A stretch of DNA of 60,505 nt. Origin: Condylostoma magnum. Its lineage: Eukaryota > Ciliophora > Heterotrichea > Heterotrichida > Condylostomatidae. The position numbers and the translations under genes were made by a program. The stretch spans positions 1-60,505 of the forward strand of contig CAKKTI010000093.1 of assembly GCA_920105805.1 (NCBI GenBank), in the 5' to 3' direction. How positions within the stretch are numbered: the stretch's first letter is position 1; each line of letters opens with the position of its first letter. Under the pieces are notes generated by a model. The model was not told the origin of the DNA and ran no database searches. It worked only from the letters and a program-made list of their open reading frames with translations. This document shows positions 11,845-22,679 of the stretch, piece by piece.

Positions 11845-12924
11845 ATGGAAGTCAGTAAGTACTCTCATATTTGCAAACATGGCTCAGTATCTTAAATCTC
11901 ATATTTCATCCACCGTTAGCATTTTTTCTTTGATAAGGACTCGTAAGGAAACACTCCCTTATGATACGCCGTAAATAGCCACAGAAGAGAAATAGTGAAA
12001 GAATTGTTATCTTAGTTTTCTCCTCCCAGCTACGATCTTTACTTAAACGCGTTTCTGGAATCAGCTAAAGTCCAGGACCATAAAATTTTAGATATCTTTT
12101 TGAGCAGACACGACTATACAATATCAGACTATATATACTTCGAGGTTATACGTATTCTATTCCAACAACCTCAATCTGCCCAAAGAGCCTTATGTTTTAG
12201 GAAAATCCTTAAAAGAGGAAGACTAAGAGGAGACTATCCAATCTCACCCCCTGAGTTCACGCATTTAAGCATACCCAGATTTACTCCCTTTTAAAGATCA
12301 ATGGTCAGAATATCAGATTTTTGCCCTATGACACGACCTGAGGATTAAAGGCTGTTGTTTATGCGGATTAGAGGAAATCCTCCTGAATCCTAATTAGATC
12401 CCTTTGAGCTTATGTTTAATCCGGATAATAATTAAGAAAATTTAGAGCTGTTATGCTAAGCTGCTCATTTCGGAGAGTATAAAATGCTTAAATTTATGTT
12501 GATACAGAAATAATTTAAAATAAAAAGCTTAAAGCAATAACCGTTCTTGAATCCGCTAAAAATAGCAATTACTTCCCCTTGTTCTAATTTCAAGACTATA
12601 AAGTTCCTGTCTAAGTAGTCTGTTATTATGAAGGATTTTGATTAAATAAGGAAGAACTGGATTAAGCTGTATCTCCTGAATCTTAATCTAACTTTAAGAC
12701 TTCTTCCAGACTAGTTCAGAGTGTAGCTTGAGGGGTATATCATTAATGACTTTGAATTAACTATGAAATTTATGCGAGGACATGATGAAGGGGCAGAATG
12801 TGCTATAAAGGCTGCAAAAATGAACTTACCGCATATATCTAGTATAATAATGAGTTATAATAGATGGTACCGACGAAAGAGTATTCTAATTACTAGGTTT
12901 ATAGTTAATAAATTTTTAATGTAA
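11845..12924 (+). CDS. Ankyrin-repeat protein
   Basis: ATG 11845 follows ACATAAATAA; 359 residues to TAA 12922-12924. Ankyrin signatures are clear near the N-terminus: DSQGNTPLWYAVNSHRREIV with TGA read as Trp, followed by KELL, and a second region near residue 230 (NLELLCQAAHFGEYKMLKFM). Repeats of this kind form protein-binding surfaces. The middle (FRKILKRGRLRGDYPISPP) is basic and not assigned. The stop is 24 nt from the convergent ACAD8 stop; using the next TGA (12958-12960) would make the two genes overlap, which supports TAA as the real stop. Confidence 0.75.
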
Positions 12925-12948
12925 ACATTTAATTATTCAACGGTTTTA

Positions 12949-14130
12949 CTAAAACTTTGACTCGAATATTCCCCTAGCAATGATAAGCTTCATGATTTCA
13001 CTAGTTCCTTCAACAATTCTTAGAATCCTTAAGTCCCTATACATTCTTTCTATCTCATAGTCAGCAAGTACGCCGTATCCTCCATGACACTGCAGGGCAG
13101 TGTCAACAATGGATTTACAAGCCTCGGTAACATGCAACTTAGCCATGGCTGTATACGGTGTCTTTAATTCATAGTTCTCATCTAACATCTACGCAGCTTA
13201 TCTTAGCATTAACCTCGCTGATTGTAAATTCGTCGCTTCTTCAGCTACTTTGAACCTTAAAGCCTGAAATTCTTTTAATTTCTTACCAAATTACTGTCTT
13301 TCCTCCATATAGTTGGTTGCTCTAGTTAAGGCCTCTTGGGCTGTTCCTAACCCACATGCTGATATATTCACTCGTCCTGAGTCTAAAGCCTGCATTGCTA
13401 TTTTAAACCCTACTCCTTTCTCACCTATTAGATTCTCTTTTGGAATTTTGCAATTATCAAAATTAACCACTGCTGTTGGCATGTTGTTCCATCCAAGTTT
13501 GTTTTCATTTTACCCGAATGATAATCCTTGGGTTCCTTTCTCCACTGCAAAGCATGAAATTTCCTTTTTCCCAGTTTTAGCCATTACCAAATACAAGTCA
13601 CTTTAACCTGCACTGCTAATAAACATCTTTGATCCATTAACTACAAAATGATCTCCTTTATCAGTAGCCGCGGTAGTCATAGACGCACTATCAGACCCAC
13701 TCCCCGGCTCAGTTAGACAATAACTACTGATAATATCAAAAGAATTCAAGCCTGGAGTCCACCTGTCCTTCTGCTCTTAACTACCAAATGTATCGATTAT
13801 TCCATTACACATATTGTGGATCGAAATATAACAGGCTGTTGAATTGCACCCAGCTCCTAATGCCTCAAAAACAATGCTTGAATCAAGGCGAGAAAGTCCA
13901 GATCCACCGTTATCTGGGGATATGTAAAGACTGCATAATCCGAGTTCAGCTGCCTTTTTAAAGGTCGGAATTGGAAATTCTTTATTTTTATCCCATGTGC
14001 TTGCATTGCTAGTTATTTCAGAGCGGGTAAAGTCATTCACCATTTAGCGGAGGGCCAACTGGTCCTCTGTTAAGCCCCAAGTACCCTCGTATAGAGATAT
14101 AAGACGTCGGCTGAGATTGCGAGCTAGCAT
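12949..14130 (-). CDS. ACAD8: Isobutyryl-CoA dehydrogenase-type acyl-CoA dehydrogenase
   Basis: Mitochondrial flavoprotein that oxidises a branched short-chain acyl-CoA (isobutyryl-CoA, valine breakdown) and passes electrons to ETF. From ATG 14130 the protein is 393 residues to TAG 12949-12951 (or 397 to TGA 12937). The N-terminus MLARNLSRRLISLYEG is a typical Arg-rich presequence. Family blocks follow in order: GGSGLSRLDSSIVFEALGAG, YISIHNMCNG (near-identical in animal ACAD8), YCLTEPGSGSDSASM, NGSKMFISSAG, LGWNNMP, ALDSGRVNI, LQCHGGYGVLADYEIERMYRD and the catalytic-Glu block IVEGTSEIM (Glu near residue 374). No intron. Substrate preference is inferred from similarity; other short or branched ACADs are possible. 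Confidence 0.93.
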
Positions 14131-14366
14131 TTTTGTGAGTTATTATTATATTGTGAAAATAGTTTAGGGATTATGTATAGAATAAATACTTATATGATGA
14201 AATGTTTAAATTCCAGCATTGGTAGGCTATTTCCTAGCATGATCATTATCTACATTTAAAAAGTTTACATATTTAACTAGAACTTTTCTTATAGTATAAA
14301 TCCATTCAATGATACTTTAAATCAAAATAACTCAAACTAATATTATTATAATTTCATTACAAAAAG

Positions 14367-14570
14367 CTAAATAGTCGCATACGATGCATTCTTATACGGA
14401 TTATACCACCTATCACAACTTCTACAACATCCGACGCATCTTTCCTTCAAAGGATACCACCAACAAGTACAGCATTCTTTGATTCTGTTCTTTATTCATA
14501 GTCCACACCTATAAATTCGAGTACAAACATAAATTATGCATTCCGCAAAAGCTGAACAGCAAGCTCCCAT
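14367..14570 (-). CDS. 67-aa Cys-rich, putatively dual-acylated protein
   Basis: ATG 14570 follows AAATAAA; TAG 14367-14369 ends the frame. The N-terminus MGACCSAF fits N-myristoylation at Gly2 with palmitoylated cysteines next to it. Twelve cysteines are spread along the short chain, often as CC pairs or CxxC (ECCTCWWYP, RCVGCCRSCDRW). TGA is read as Trp in CGLWIKN. GC content is visibly higher than in the flanks, as in other coding regions here. Likely a small membrane-anchored protein at the cytosolic face; metal binding by the Cys pairs is possible. No family recognised. It is too short for most gene finders and unreadable in the standard code. Confidence 0.65.
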
Positions 14571-14996
14571 TTTATTTCGGAGGAAAATTGCACATTTTAT
14601 CTATCCTTTTTATGAAAATGATTAATTTTAGAGGTAAAACCAACAAAAGTAACATATATTAAAGCTAGTAGCTAAGGTGAGTGATTAAATATATGTATAG
14701 TTGTTAGGATTTAATGGTTTTAAGTCTTTATTATATAACTACATTTGCCATTTACTTAATAAATCTGTGAATGAGGACTGTTTTGATATTAAAGAGTAGA
14801 TATTAATAAGTTTCTTTTACACTTTTATTTAAAATCTAATAATTACTTATACACTATTATAACTCTATCTTACATCATAAACCCTTCAATCCTCCACACT
14901 ACAAAATATACACACCTAATACATCAACATAAGAGTTCTGATTAAATCCCCAAACTCCTTCAATACAACATTTCGTGTAATTTTGAATTATAAAAG
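14571..14996. other. Intergenic, divergent gene pair
   Basis: AT-rich stretch between the starts of the Cys-rich protein (14570, minus) and the UBTD gene (14997, plus). An ATG-led frame on the plus strand (from about 14622) has few TGA codons but unconvincing composition. I see no supported gene; promoters of both neighbours probably lie here. Confidence 0.4.
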
Positions 14997-15656
14997 ATGG
15001 GTAACTATTGCACAACCAGCACTCCCGATGACGATACGACCCTGACAAAATTTTCAGTAGGCAAGGAATACTAAGAACTCCAAGACTAATTTTCAGGCGA
15101 GGGTATAAAGAGAACACATAGCTGAAAGGCAGTAATCTCTATAGAATAGTTGCAATAAAAGCGTGAGGAATTCTGGAATACCAGACGCGGTGGAAACCGC
15201 AGAGCTTGAATGGTCATCCGATAAGCCGCGGAGGCAGACTGCGAGACAGCAGCTTTGTTGCTATAAATGAACGACATTGTAGCCTAAAACAACTGCCTGA
15301 CTATATGTATCGACTAGAATGGAAACAAATATGAAATTCCGATCTTTGCTATAAATGATCCTATTGAATTTTCAGATAATAAAGGAAAAGTATAAAAACA
15401 AGTTGCACCCTTGGGAAAAGAGCATATAAAATTAAAACTAAGGCACATGGGAACCTAATAAGACTAGGAGTTTGAGCTAGATAATGATATTAATATTCAA
15501 AGACTAAAAGAAATGTTTGCAGAGAAGCATGAAGGAGTTAGCTTGGAATAACTGAGGATGTTTTTCGGAGGAAAAGAGTTAAAGAATGAAAATACTGTTG
15601 CTAGTTACAGGATGAGGGATGAAATGGTTGTTCAAGTACTAGTCAAGGAAAATTAG
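14997..15656 (+). CDS. UBTD-family ubiquitin-like domain protein
   Basis: Starts at ATG 14997, just after ATTATAAAAG; 219 residues to TAG 15654-15656. The N-terminus MGNYCTTSTPDDD has a myristoylation signature as UBTD proteins often do. The UBTD N-domain is clear: HSWKAVISIEQLQQKREEFW (TGA read as the conserved Trp), WMVIRQAAEADCETAALLLQ, CLTICIDQNGNKYEIPIF. The C-terminal ubiquitin-like domain follows: FELDNDINIQRLKEMFAEKH, LEQLRMFFGGKEL and MVVQVLVKEN. The family links E2 enzymes and ubiquitin signalling. The TAG falls exactly at the family's natural end; reading it as Gln would add about 70 residues overlapping the next gene, making this a key example of TAG termination. GC content here is unusually high. 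Confidence 0.92.
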
Positions 15657-15711
15657 TTATAAATCTATTTACTTAATTTAATAGCTGTTTCAAGGATTTC
15701 TGAAAGCTCAG

Positions 15712-16707
15712 ATGGGTTGGGAAAGTAGTAAAAGTTTTTCTGGCTGTTTTAATTAGCATGGAATTATTTGGTTTTCAAGCGAAGGTATTCTAGTAGAGCG
15801 ATTTAAATTGCTGATCTTGTAATATTTACAGGCTTTTTTCTATGTTTTTAGTTTTTAGGAATTAATTGATCTTATTGTCACTTGTATTGACGAAACTTTT
15901 CATTTAGAAGCTCTCATTTTATTTGTTAACGGTGCTTATAGAGTCTGAATTCTTTCTGAATTAGTTTGATCCTTGCTATAAAGTTTACAAAATCGATACT
16001 TATAAGTTTATTATGATAGTGATCTCTAATAAGCGCAATTAATGGTTTCTTTACTTTTTAGATTCATTAGGGATATAATATAGTATGAAAGAGGGTTAGT
16101 AATTGATTTGATTTTTGTAGATTGAGAGACTTGACTGGAATTGGTAATAATAAACGTTTTACAGCTTATTATATTTGTATTGCTTAGCAGTTCCTTTTAA
16201 TTATAAGCAGCTTTTATTATTTTCCTTATATAAACTATTATTACATTCTGTTAGCATATTTTGAAAGCATTATAAAGTTAATTCAATTCTGTTAAAGTTA
16301 TTGACGATTTAAAGCAGCCTTTTATAGTTATAGTTGATTCAATATTTCTAATTTTAAGTTTTCTTATCTGTGTAATTAATTAAAGAAGTAATGGTGCTTA
16401 TTTTAATCAATTTGAGCTTTTCTCAATAAAACATGTTATCTATGCATCTCTCGTTTCAGTATTGACGCTGATTGAGTTATTTACCTAGCTGATTAAACTC
16501 TCTTATTTGAAATTAAAAAGTTCTTATTTCCAGCTTTCTACATTTATTATTATTTTTTCTATGTTAAATTTTAGTTTACTTTCTGCAGAAACTCCTACTT
16601 TAGTGCTTCGTCATTTTTTAATTGTTAAAGTTTCTACAGGGATATATTCTTTCTTAATGAAAAATTGCTTCTTCTTCTTATTGGCTGGTCTTTATAGCCA
16701 AACATAA
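15712..16707 (+). CDS. Polytopic membrane protein, unknown
   Basis: ATG 15712 (MGWESSKSFSGCFNQHGIIW) opens a 331-residue frame to TAA 16705-16707. About six hydrophobic segments are visible, including QAFFYVFSF, ELVIINVLQLIIFVLLSSSF, FIVIVDSIFLILSFLICVI, KHVIYASLVSVLTLIELF and FIIIFSMLNFSLLS. TGA is read as Trp in YRVWILSELVW and VDWETWLEL. The N-terminus resembles membrane proteins with a cytosolic amphipathic region. No motif identifies a family. It begins 55 nt after the UBTD stop and ends 22 nt before a convergent gene. Confidence 0.7.
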
Positions 16708-16729
16708 AATTCAATTCGAATTTACAGTC

Positions 16730-17323
16730 TTATATAGAAAGAATACTAAGGTAAATATAATCCCTTCTAAATTTTATACCAGGGTCAAATACTTATAGCA
16801 GATTCCCTCTAGTACTACCATCATTTATCATTTCATCAGGCTCAGACACCTTCTTAGACACAAAAGCTTTGATTTACCCTTTTTGTTTGTCAAAAAACAA
16901 CTACAACGGCACAGATTTATTTCTTGTTAAAATTTTGAAATGCTGTATTTCCTTTGTAAGTAATTAAAAGCTGTACTTTATATTCTCTTATATAATGATT
17001 CCTTTTGAACTTACGTGTTTATTTTTAGCAACTTTGTCTAATTTATCCATAATCTAATCTAAAGCGTTTTTATCAGGAACTGATTATTTCTACAGCTCTA
17101 GATTTTAATACAGTTTTCTCATAGGCTAGGATACAAACTTGCTCAAGCCATTTACTCTTAAATTCTCTTACAATGTATATGAGCTTAAAGTTCGAATCAT
17201 GTTTTACCTTTCTTCAGCTGAATCAGTGCTACATCTTTAAACACTTAATCTTTTACTATTCTAAGACTTGCCTCTTTTATAAATACTTTTATCCCTTGAT
17301 TTCAAATCCCTATATTTATTCAT
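16730..17323 (-). CDS. Basic hypothetical protein
   Basis: ATG 17323 (MNKYRDLKSRDKSIYKRGKS) to TAA 16730-16732, 197 residues, no TGA in frame. The N-terminal half is Lys/Arg/Ser-rich and probably disordered; the C-terminal half (FDKQKGQIKAFVSKKVSEPD, FDPGIKFRRDYIYLSI) looks folded. It starts 8 nt after the NAA50 stop on the same strand, so the two may share an upstream control region. No family is recognised. Confidence 0.65.
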
Positions 17324-17331
17324 ATTTATTA

Positions 17332-17805
17332 CTAATTACGTTTGATTTCTAGCACTAAAGCATCTTGATAGTTCATATCTGAATAATACCTTGGAAGTCT
17401 TCTTATAACTTTGAATCCAACTTTATCATAGAAGGCCAGTCCTTCATTATTTTCCACCCATGTATGCAAATATACACTTTAGATTTGAGGGTCTTAAAAT
17501 GCTGTTTCAATCAATTCTTTCATTAATTTACTTCCAGCCTTCAACCGTCGAAATTGTGGAAGAACACCTAAGGTCATCACATACACCTTTTTAGTAAAGC
17601 CATCATACTCAATACGAGATGTTGCTGCTCCTATAAGAGTATTTCCTAAATAAGCTCCAAAGGAGTATTGAGAGAAATTTTAGTCAAAGAACAATCTATT
17701 GTAGTATTATTGGCCATAGTCGATAAAAAGTGTGATTTGGTTTATGTATCTAAGCTGCTCCTGGTGATTTTGAGTTATAGGTTGTATGTCTACTAGTAAT
17801 ACCAT
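17332..17805 (-). CDS. NAA50: N-alpha-acetyltransferase 50-like GNAT
   Basis: GNAT-fold enzyme that transfers acetyl from acetyl-CoA to protein N-termini. From ATG 17805 (MVLLVDIQPITQNHQ) it is 157 residues to TAG 17332-17334, close to the NAA50 family size. Visible blocks: AYLGNTLIGAATSRIE (beta strands 2-3), KKVYVMTLGVLPQFRRL (very like human NAA50 LYIMTLGCLAPYRRL), VYLHTWVENNEGLAFYDKVG and ALVLEIKRN. The acetyl-CoA loop reads RRLKAGSKL where many GNATs have RRxGxG, a mild deviation. After the TAG come TAA TAA ATA TGA, so reading through would add only four residues. Confidence 0.9.
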
Positions 17806-17905
17806 TCTTATCTGAATTAATTAAGAAGTTTAATGGAAGTTGTATAAGATTTCAGTTAGATTATAATGTAGAATTTTAGGAACATTTTTAATAAATATAA
17901 ATCAA

Positions 17906-19240
17906 ATGAATTTCAGCCCAACTAGATCTTCGTCTCTATCCCCCAAAAATGATTACAAACATTAGGGAAGACTTTCTTCTTTGCCTCCGTCAAATGGTGG
18001 CACTACCTTTTATAGCTCTTAAAGTTAATAATTGTCTAGAACAATGTTTAATCTTGAAATTGCTTTGTAAATAGAAAATTTATTTGATTAGATTCTCGGT
18101 TAATTAAGATTAGGAAAAATTGATATATAAGTTTGTGATTAGTATTGACTATTAACTGATTAATTCAATTTTAGTGTAATTTAAAGACTTTTCAGGGAAA
18201 AACGTGTCCGTGTTAGTATTAGATAGTCTGTAATTATTGAATATATAGGAATAAAGTGTATTGAGATTTATTCCAGAGGAGAAATGCCTCCTGATTTGAT
18301 ATAATTACTAAAGAATCTGGTATATAACATTCATCAAAATTATTTATAACTGCTATCCTTTATTAGAACAAGAGTTGCTAAGGAGATGCATAATAATTCT
18401 TGATATACAACTCTTACTAACTTACTTGATACGAAAATTTTAAGATAAGTAAAATCATAAGAAAGATCTACATATGTAAGAAAATTAGTAGAAATAAGTA
18501 TAAATATAGTAAAAAGCATTGACAATTTAATAAAATCTCCGATGAATCCTTTTATTTACAACATAATCGAGCAATTAGACACAATTCCAGCAGTTTAAGT
18601 ACGAGAAATTCTATAGTAATTTTAGACTGAGGATCTTCTGCTTCCTATGCAATTTCCAGAAGTTACTCATCTTCCCGATTCCCCGTTCCTTCCCCCAATA
18701 CAAAATTATGAGTATACTTTAGTGTTAGATTTAGATGAAACCTTAGTCCATTACGTTGAGGTGTAAGATGAGGGCTATGTAAACATACGTCCTGGATGCC
18801 AGTAATTTTTAGCTACTATGGCAGACTACTATGAAATTGTCATATTTACAGCAGGTTTGCAAGAATACGCGGATTGAGCAATTAGTTAAATAGATGAAAA
18901 TAACTATATCAAATATAGACTGTATAGACACCATACGATTCAGTCAAATCTGGCATTTGCTAAGGATTTAAGTCGTCTAGGGAGGGATCTTTAGAAAACT
19001 CTTATAATAGACAATCTATCACAAAATTTCCAATTATAGCCTGATAATGGAATCTTTATTAAAAGCTGGTACGACGATGAAAACGATGACATTCTTATGT
19101 AGTTTATCCCCTTGCTTACATAGCTAGTTGAATAGAAGGTGAAGAGTGTTCCAATAGCTCTTAGATAGTTTAGAGATAATCTATCAAGAATGCTGATCCA
19201 GGGAATCAAACAACCACATTTAAGCTTTAGTAATATTTAA
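17906..19240 (+). CDS. CTD-type (FCP/SCP, NIF) protein phosphatase
   Basis: HAD-superfamily phosphatase of the FCP/SCP group, acting on phospho-Ser/Thr (classically the RNA polymerase II tail). ATG 17906 (MNFSPTRSSSLSPKNDYKHQ) opens 444 residues to TAA 19238-19240. The first 250 residues are a Ser-rich head followed by a helical region; the catalytic domain starts near residue 270 with LVLDLDETLVH (DxDxT motif, nucleophile Asp), then VNIRPGC, YEIVIFTAGLQEYADW (TGA read as Trp), KDLSRLGRDL, TLIIDN and DNGIFIKSW, all in family order. The same frame continues beyond the TAA into the next feature, so a longer fusion is possible. Confidence 0.88.
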
Positions 19241-19327
19241 ATTAACTATTTAACGGTTGGATTAATATCTTTTAATAAGCTCTTCAGTTTTATTGCTGCT
19301 GTTTCTTGGTTTAATAAAAGCAGAGTT

Positions 19328-19972
19328 ATGAGTTATGTTGCTACTGGGGTTTACAGATGTAATAAAGCAGTTATTAAGGATGCAGAGAGTTTCATAGGCT
19401 AGTTTCATCGAAGTAAAAGAGGACTATCCCAATTTTATAGTAGTTAGTATGTAGATATTCCAATAATAGGTGATAATACTCTGTAAGGGTCATTAGCTAT
19501 AAGCTATCAAACCAAAAAGGAAGAAGATTATAATAATGAATAATTGTAAGGAAATTCACACATAAAGAAAATAGCCGCGTAGTAGTGGTACCAAATACCT
19601 CCAACTACTGCTTTTCTTATAAGGACAGAAGGAGCTAGCTTTTATTAGTATTTCTTTAATTGAATCTCATTCAGCTCAAATCTTTAAACATCCTTTAAAA
19701 GGGGGTATTCAAATAGTTTATAATGCCAGTTTTTTAAGAATCTCTAAACAAATTTAGGACTCTGTCATTCAATTCTATCTAATGTAAATTAAATAGGAAT
19801 AATTCCAAGCCTAATAGCAACTGCAGCTAAACTTATGCTTAAACTATATGAAAACCCAGCTTCTTATAAACTTGTTATGCCTTCTATCATTCCTCCAATT
19901 ACAGTATTCGATGTAATTGAAGTAAAAGGACTATTGAAAAAGGATCTACGAGAAATTTTTAACATTTTATAA
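19328..19972 (+). CDS. ORF in frame with phosphatase: extension or own gene
   Basis: ATG 19328 (MSYVATGVYRCNKAVIKDAE) to TAA 19970-19972, 214 residues, in the same frame as the phosphatase. Blocks include YVDIPIIGDNTLQGSLAISY, IIPSLIATAAKLMLKLYE and TVFDVIEVKGLLKKDLREIF. TGA is read as Trp in FFNWISFSS. There is no TATA-like box before this ATG, which favours a C-terminal extension (total 688 residues) read through TAA 19238; the clean end of the phosphatase domain favours a separate gene. No family recognised. The stop is 11 nt from the convergent coiled-coil gene. Confidence 0.5.
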
Positions 19973-19983
19973 TTACTAATTTA

Positions 19984-22281
19984 TCATTTCAATAGCTCTT
20001 ATCTCTGCCTATTCATCAAGTTTTATTCTTCTTAAATTACTTATCTAGTAAAATTAATCTTTTTCTGCTGTTATTAGAGCAAAATTTGCTTTTACTATAT
20101 AGCTCTTTCTCTTTATATTAATTTTCTTTATCTTTTGTTGACTTTATTAATTTTTTACTTTAAAATGTCCTTTTTTCTATTAAATGCTTATACCTGCTAT
20201 AAAAATATAGCTTAATTTTACGCTAGGTTATACTTCTCTTCCTCATTTTAGTAATTTCTGTCAATTAATTACTGTACAAAATGTTTTATTTCATCATTAT
20301 CAAAAATATTCCGATTAGAAAGGAGCTCAAAGAGCTTATTTTCAAGTAAAGCTTGATTGAAACTTGAAATATCATCGTTGATACAGCTTAATTAAGTTTT
20401 TGACTAATACATACATTTACTTTTTGGCAGATTTGCTTATTTTAGGGATTATTATTAAGCTTTAAGTTGCTATTAATCCAAAAACTGTATTAAATTTTAA
20501 ATCTCTAATTGCAAAATCTAATATAAGTTTTCTTTATTTTAAGAGTTTTCAATTGAACTGTATAATTATCTTAATTAGTCTTTTATGTAAGAAGTGCCTT
20601 AATCCTTATTAAGACAAAATTATTAATATGTTGTATTCAGATCTACTTATTAATCAATTTCTTTACAATTAATGTTTTATACTTAACTGATATCATTAGT
20701 TTACTATTTTTCTAAAAAGGTTTCACTTCAGTTAGTACTTAAGAATTTTAATGAGTATCTTTACTCTTTTGGCGATAAATTATCAAAACTTGGTTTATTT
20801 TGAAATACTTCATTTTCCTGATTGTGTTTAGGCTTTAAATCAATGATTCTTATTCTTTAAAATCGGCAATTTTTAGATTTTCCATTGCAAAATATGTAAT
20901 CTAAGTTTTAGATCTAGAATTATTATATTTTATCTTAATTGTATATTTTATAATATTATTGGGGTATTACTTCAGTATAAATTTAAGCAGGCTCTATTGT
21001 TAGATTATTCTATTATAAAATGCTATTTTTGTGATTAACTGACTTATTTATTGAATTGTCTTCCTGATATTTTAATTTAATAGAATTTTAACCACTTAAA
21101 AGGAATTATGTGTAAAATTATATTTTTGAGTTTATATCTTTAAAAGCCTTTTTAGATTTCATTTAGAGATTCTAAGTAAGTTTTTTCACTTCTTTTTACA
21201 ATTTGTCAATCATAAACTACTTATTATTTATTTACCCAAAGCTATAAGGAGTTTCTTAAGCCTATTCTCTATTCGATAATTTTTACTATAAATGTTGTAT
21301 ATTTTATTCCAAGTAACTTATATACTCTGATACATCATCAACAAAAGGATCTTTACTGCCTAATAGCTCATCAAATGAGTCTTCAAAACTTATTTAAGCA
21401 ATTTCTTCAGTATAAAATGGATAATCATAGCTATTTTCACTTTTACATTAAATTGATTATTATAAAGGAAGAGTTTTTAAGTGTTGTAGATTTTCTTCAT
21501 CTATGTTTAGCATTATACTTTTAGAGCCAATTCTTATTTCAAATTGCTAAGGAAGTTGATCCTTATCCATTGTAGTTTCTATATATTCAAGCCTATTCAG
21601 TATATCACAAATATCTTACGGGGTGCATTTTATATTTAGCAGATAGCCTTCTCATGCTTCATTATTCTCTAATGTTTAGTCAATTATGTCTAGTAATTAT
21701 GTACATTAATCCTTAAGCTTTATTTGCATTTAGTCTTATCCCCATTTCTTCTTTATTATTTTGATTAAATTCGTTTTTAAGTTTTGTAGTAACTTAGAAT
21801 CCCTCTCTTCTTAATCAAAACTACTTTATTTTCTTGTTTTCTTGTTATAGCAATCAATGAGCTTATTATATAAATCAAATTACTCAATCAATTAATTATT
21901 TTCTGCAAACTGCACCAATTGAATTAAAGTTCCTTGCATCTTTTACTATGAAGTTTCAAAATCCCAGGAAAACAAACTATTTCTATCAAACTGTCCTTTA
22001 ATATCTTCAAGCTGCATGGATAATCTTTCAACTTATTAATCAAAACTTTTAGAGCTCTTTTAAGAAAATACTGATTCTTAGCTTATTGACTGCATTACGT
22101 TTTCTAAAAATCCATTTAATCTATCAACTTAATCCCCTAATTATACATGAGTGCTTTATTAAACTTTATTTTAAGTATATTAAATTCCTTATTAATCATA
22201 ATCCGGTAAAAAATCATAACTTATACTTTAATTTTGTTCAATATCATCAGTCTGTTATTAATTTATTTCCCTTTGATCCAT
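19984..22281 (-). CDS. Gln-rich coiled-coil protein
   Basis: Starts at ATG 22281 (MDQREINQQQTDDIEQNQ) and runs intronless for 765 residues to TGA 19984-19986 after NRQRQELLK; length divides by three. It consists of long Glu/Lys/Gln/Leu stretches with heptad-like spacing (VDRLNGFLENVMQSISQES, LEQNIQHLQQKLSNREQ, LQKEVKKLTQNLQMKS, KQKINKVNKRQRKLIQRE), so several coiled coils are likely. Probably cytoskeletal or basal-body associated, by composition only. It gives a clear case of TGA as a stop, next to many TAA/TAG Gln codons. Confidence 0.75.
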
Positions 22282-22305
22282 TTTGAAATTTATAATTTGA
22301 AAAAC

Positions 22306-22656
22306 TTAATATTTACTATTCTGCCTTAATATAAGCCTTTTAGCGCTTTGTAATCCAAAAACTGGAGAAGCACATTTTCTGAAATTGAATGAAGGTTTGT
22401 CTAATATTCTTTTACATGTCCTATTTTTACTCGCTGATGGTTTTTAACTACTTGATGTTTACTCTGTTTTAAATACATTTCCATTTATAGTATACATGAC
22501 TCTACTTTAGTAGTTGTTTTCTATTTTGTAATTATTAATTTAAGAATAATCTCTTTTATTATCTCTACTTTGCGCCTTTTTTTAACTTGATTTCAATTTT
22601 TTAAAACTTTGAGTGACTAGTTTATCCTATCAATTGTAATCTGTATTAGTTGACAT
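22306..22656 (-). CDS. Small basic protein
   Basis: ATG 22656 (MSTNTDYNWQDKLVTQSF, with TGA as Trp) to TAA 22306-22308, 116 residues, strongly basic (KKLKSSQKKAQSRDNKRDYS, KNRTCKRILDKPSFNFRK). Probably disordered, perhaps nucleic-acid binding or microtubule associated by charge. It lies 24 nt upstream of the coiled-coil gene on the same strand. No family recognised. Confidence 0.55.
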
Positions 22657-22679
22657 ATTATTTCTAGGCAGGCTTAGAA

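Noticed and set aside
9890-12300. A single uninterrupted 780-codon frame from 10006 with few TGA
   Set aside because: In AT-rich DNA with two stops removed, long open frames occur by chance; the spliced alternative frames have far better protein composition and the ankyrin motif.
12937-12960. TGA-to-TGA overlap of the ankyrin and ACAD8 genes
   Set aside because: Both genes have an earlier in-frame TAA or TAG at a natural end, leaving a 24-nt gap; overlap arises only if TGA is the sole stop.
13313-13606. 97-codon plus-strand ORF over the ACAD8 gene
   Set aside because: Shadow of the strongly conserved minus-strand dehydrogenase.
14990-15260. GC-rich block with small hairpins that looked like a structured ncRNA (SRP or RNase P type)
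   Set aside because: The plus frame from 14997 translates into the UBTD N-domain with conserved Trp and EFW/AAEAD blocks, so the GC rise is coding.
14899-15277. Two minus-strand ORFs of 63-72 codons
   Set aside because: Opposite strand of the UBTD gene; no family pattern and no start box.
15800-15830. A 13-nt intron (GTAATATTTACAG) fusing UBTD to the membrane protein
   Set aside because: The membrane protein frame is already coding upstream with its own ATG at 15712, and UBTD ends normally at TAG 15656.
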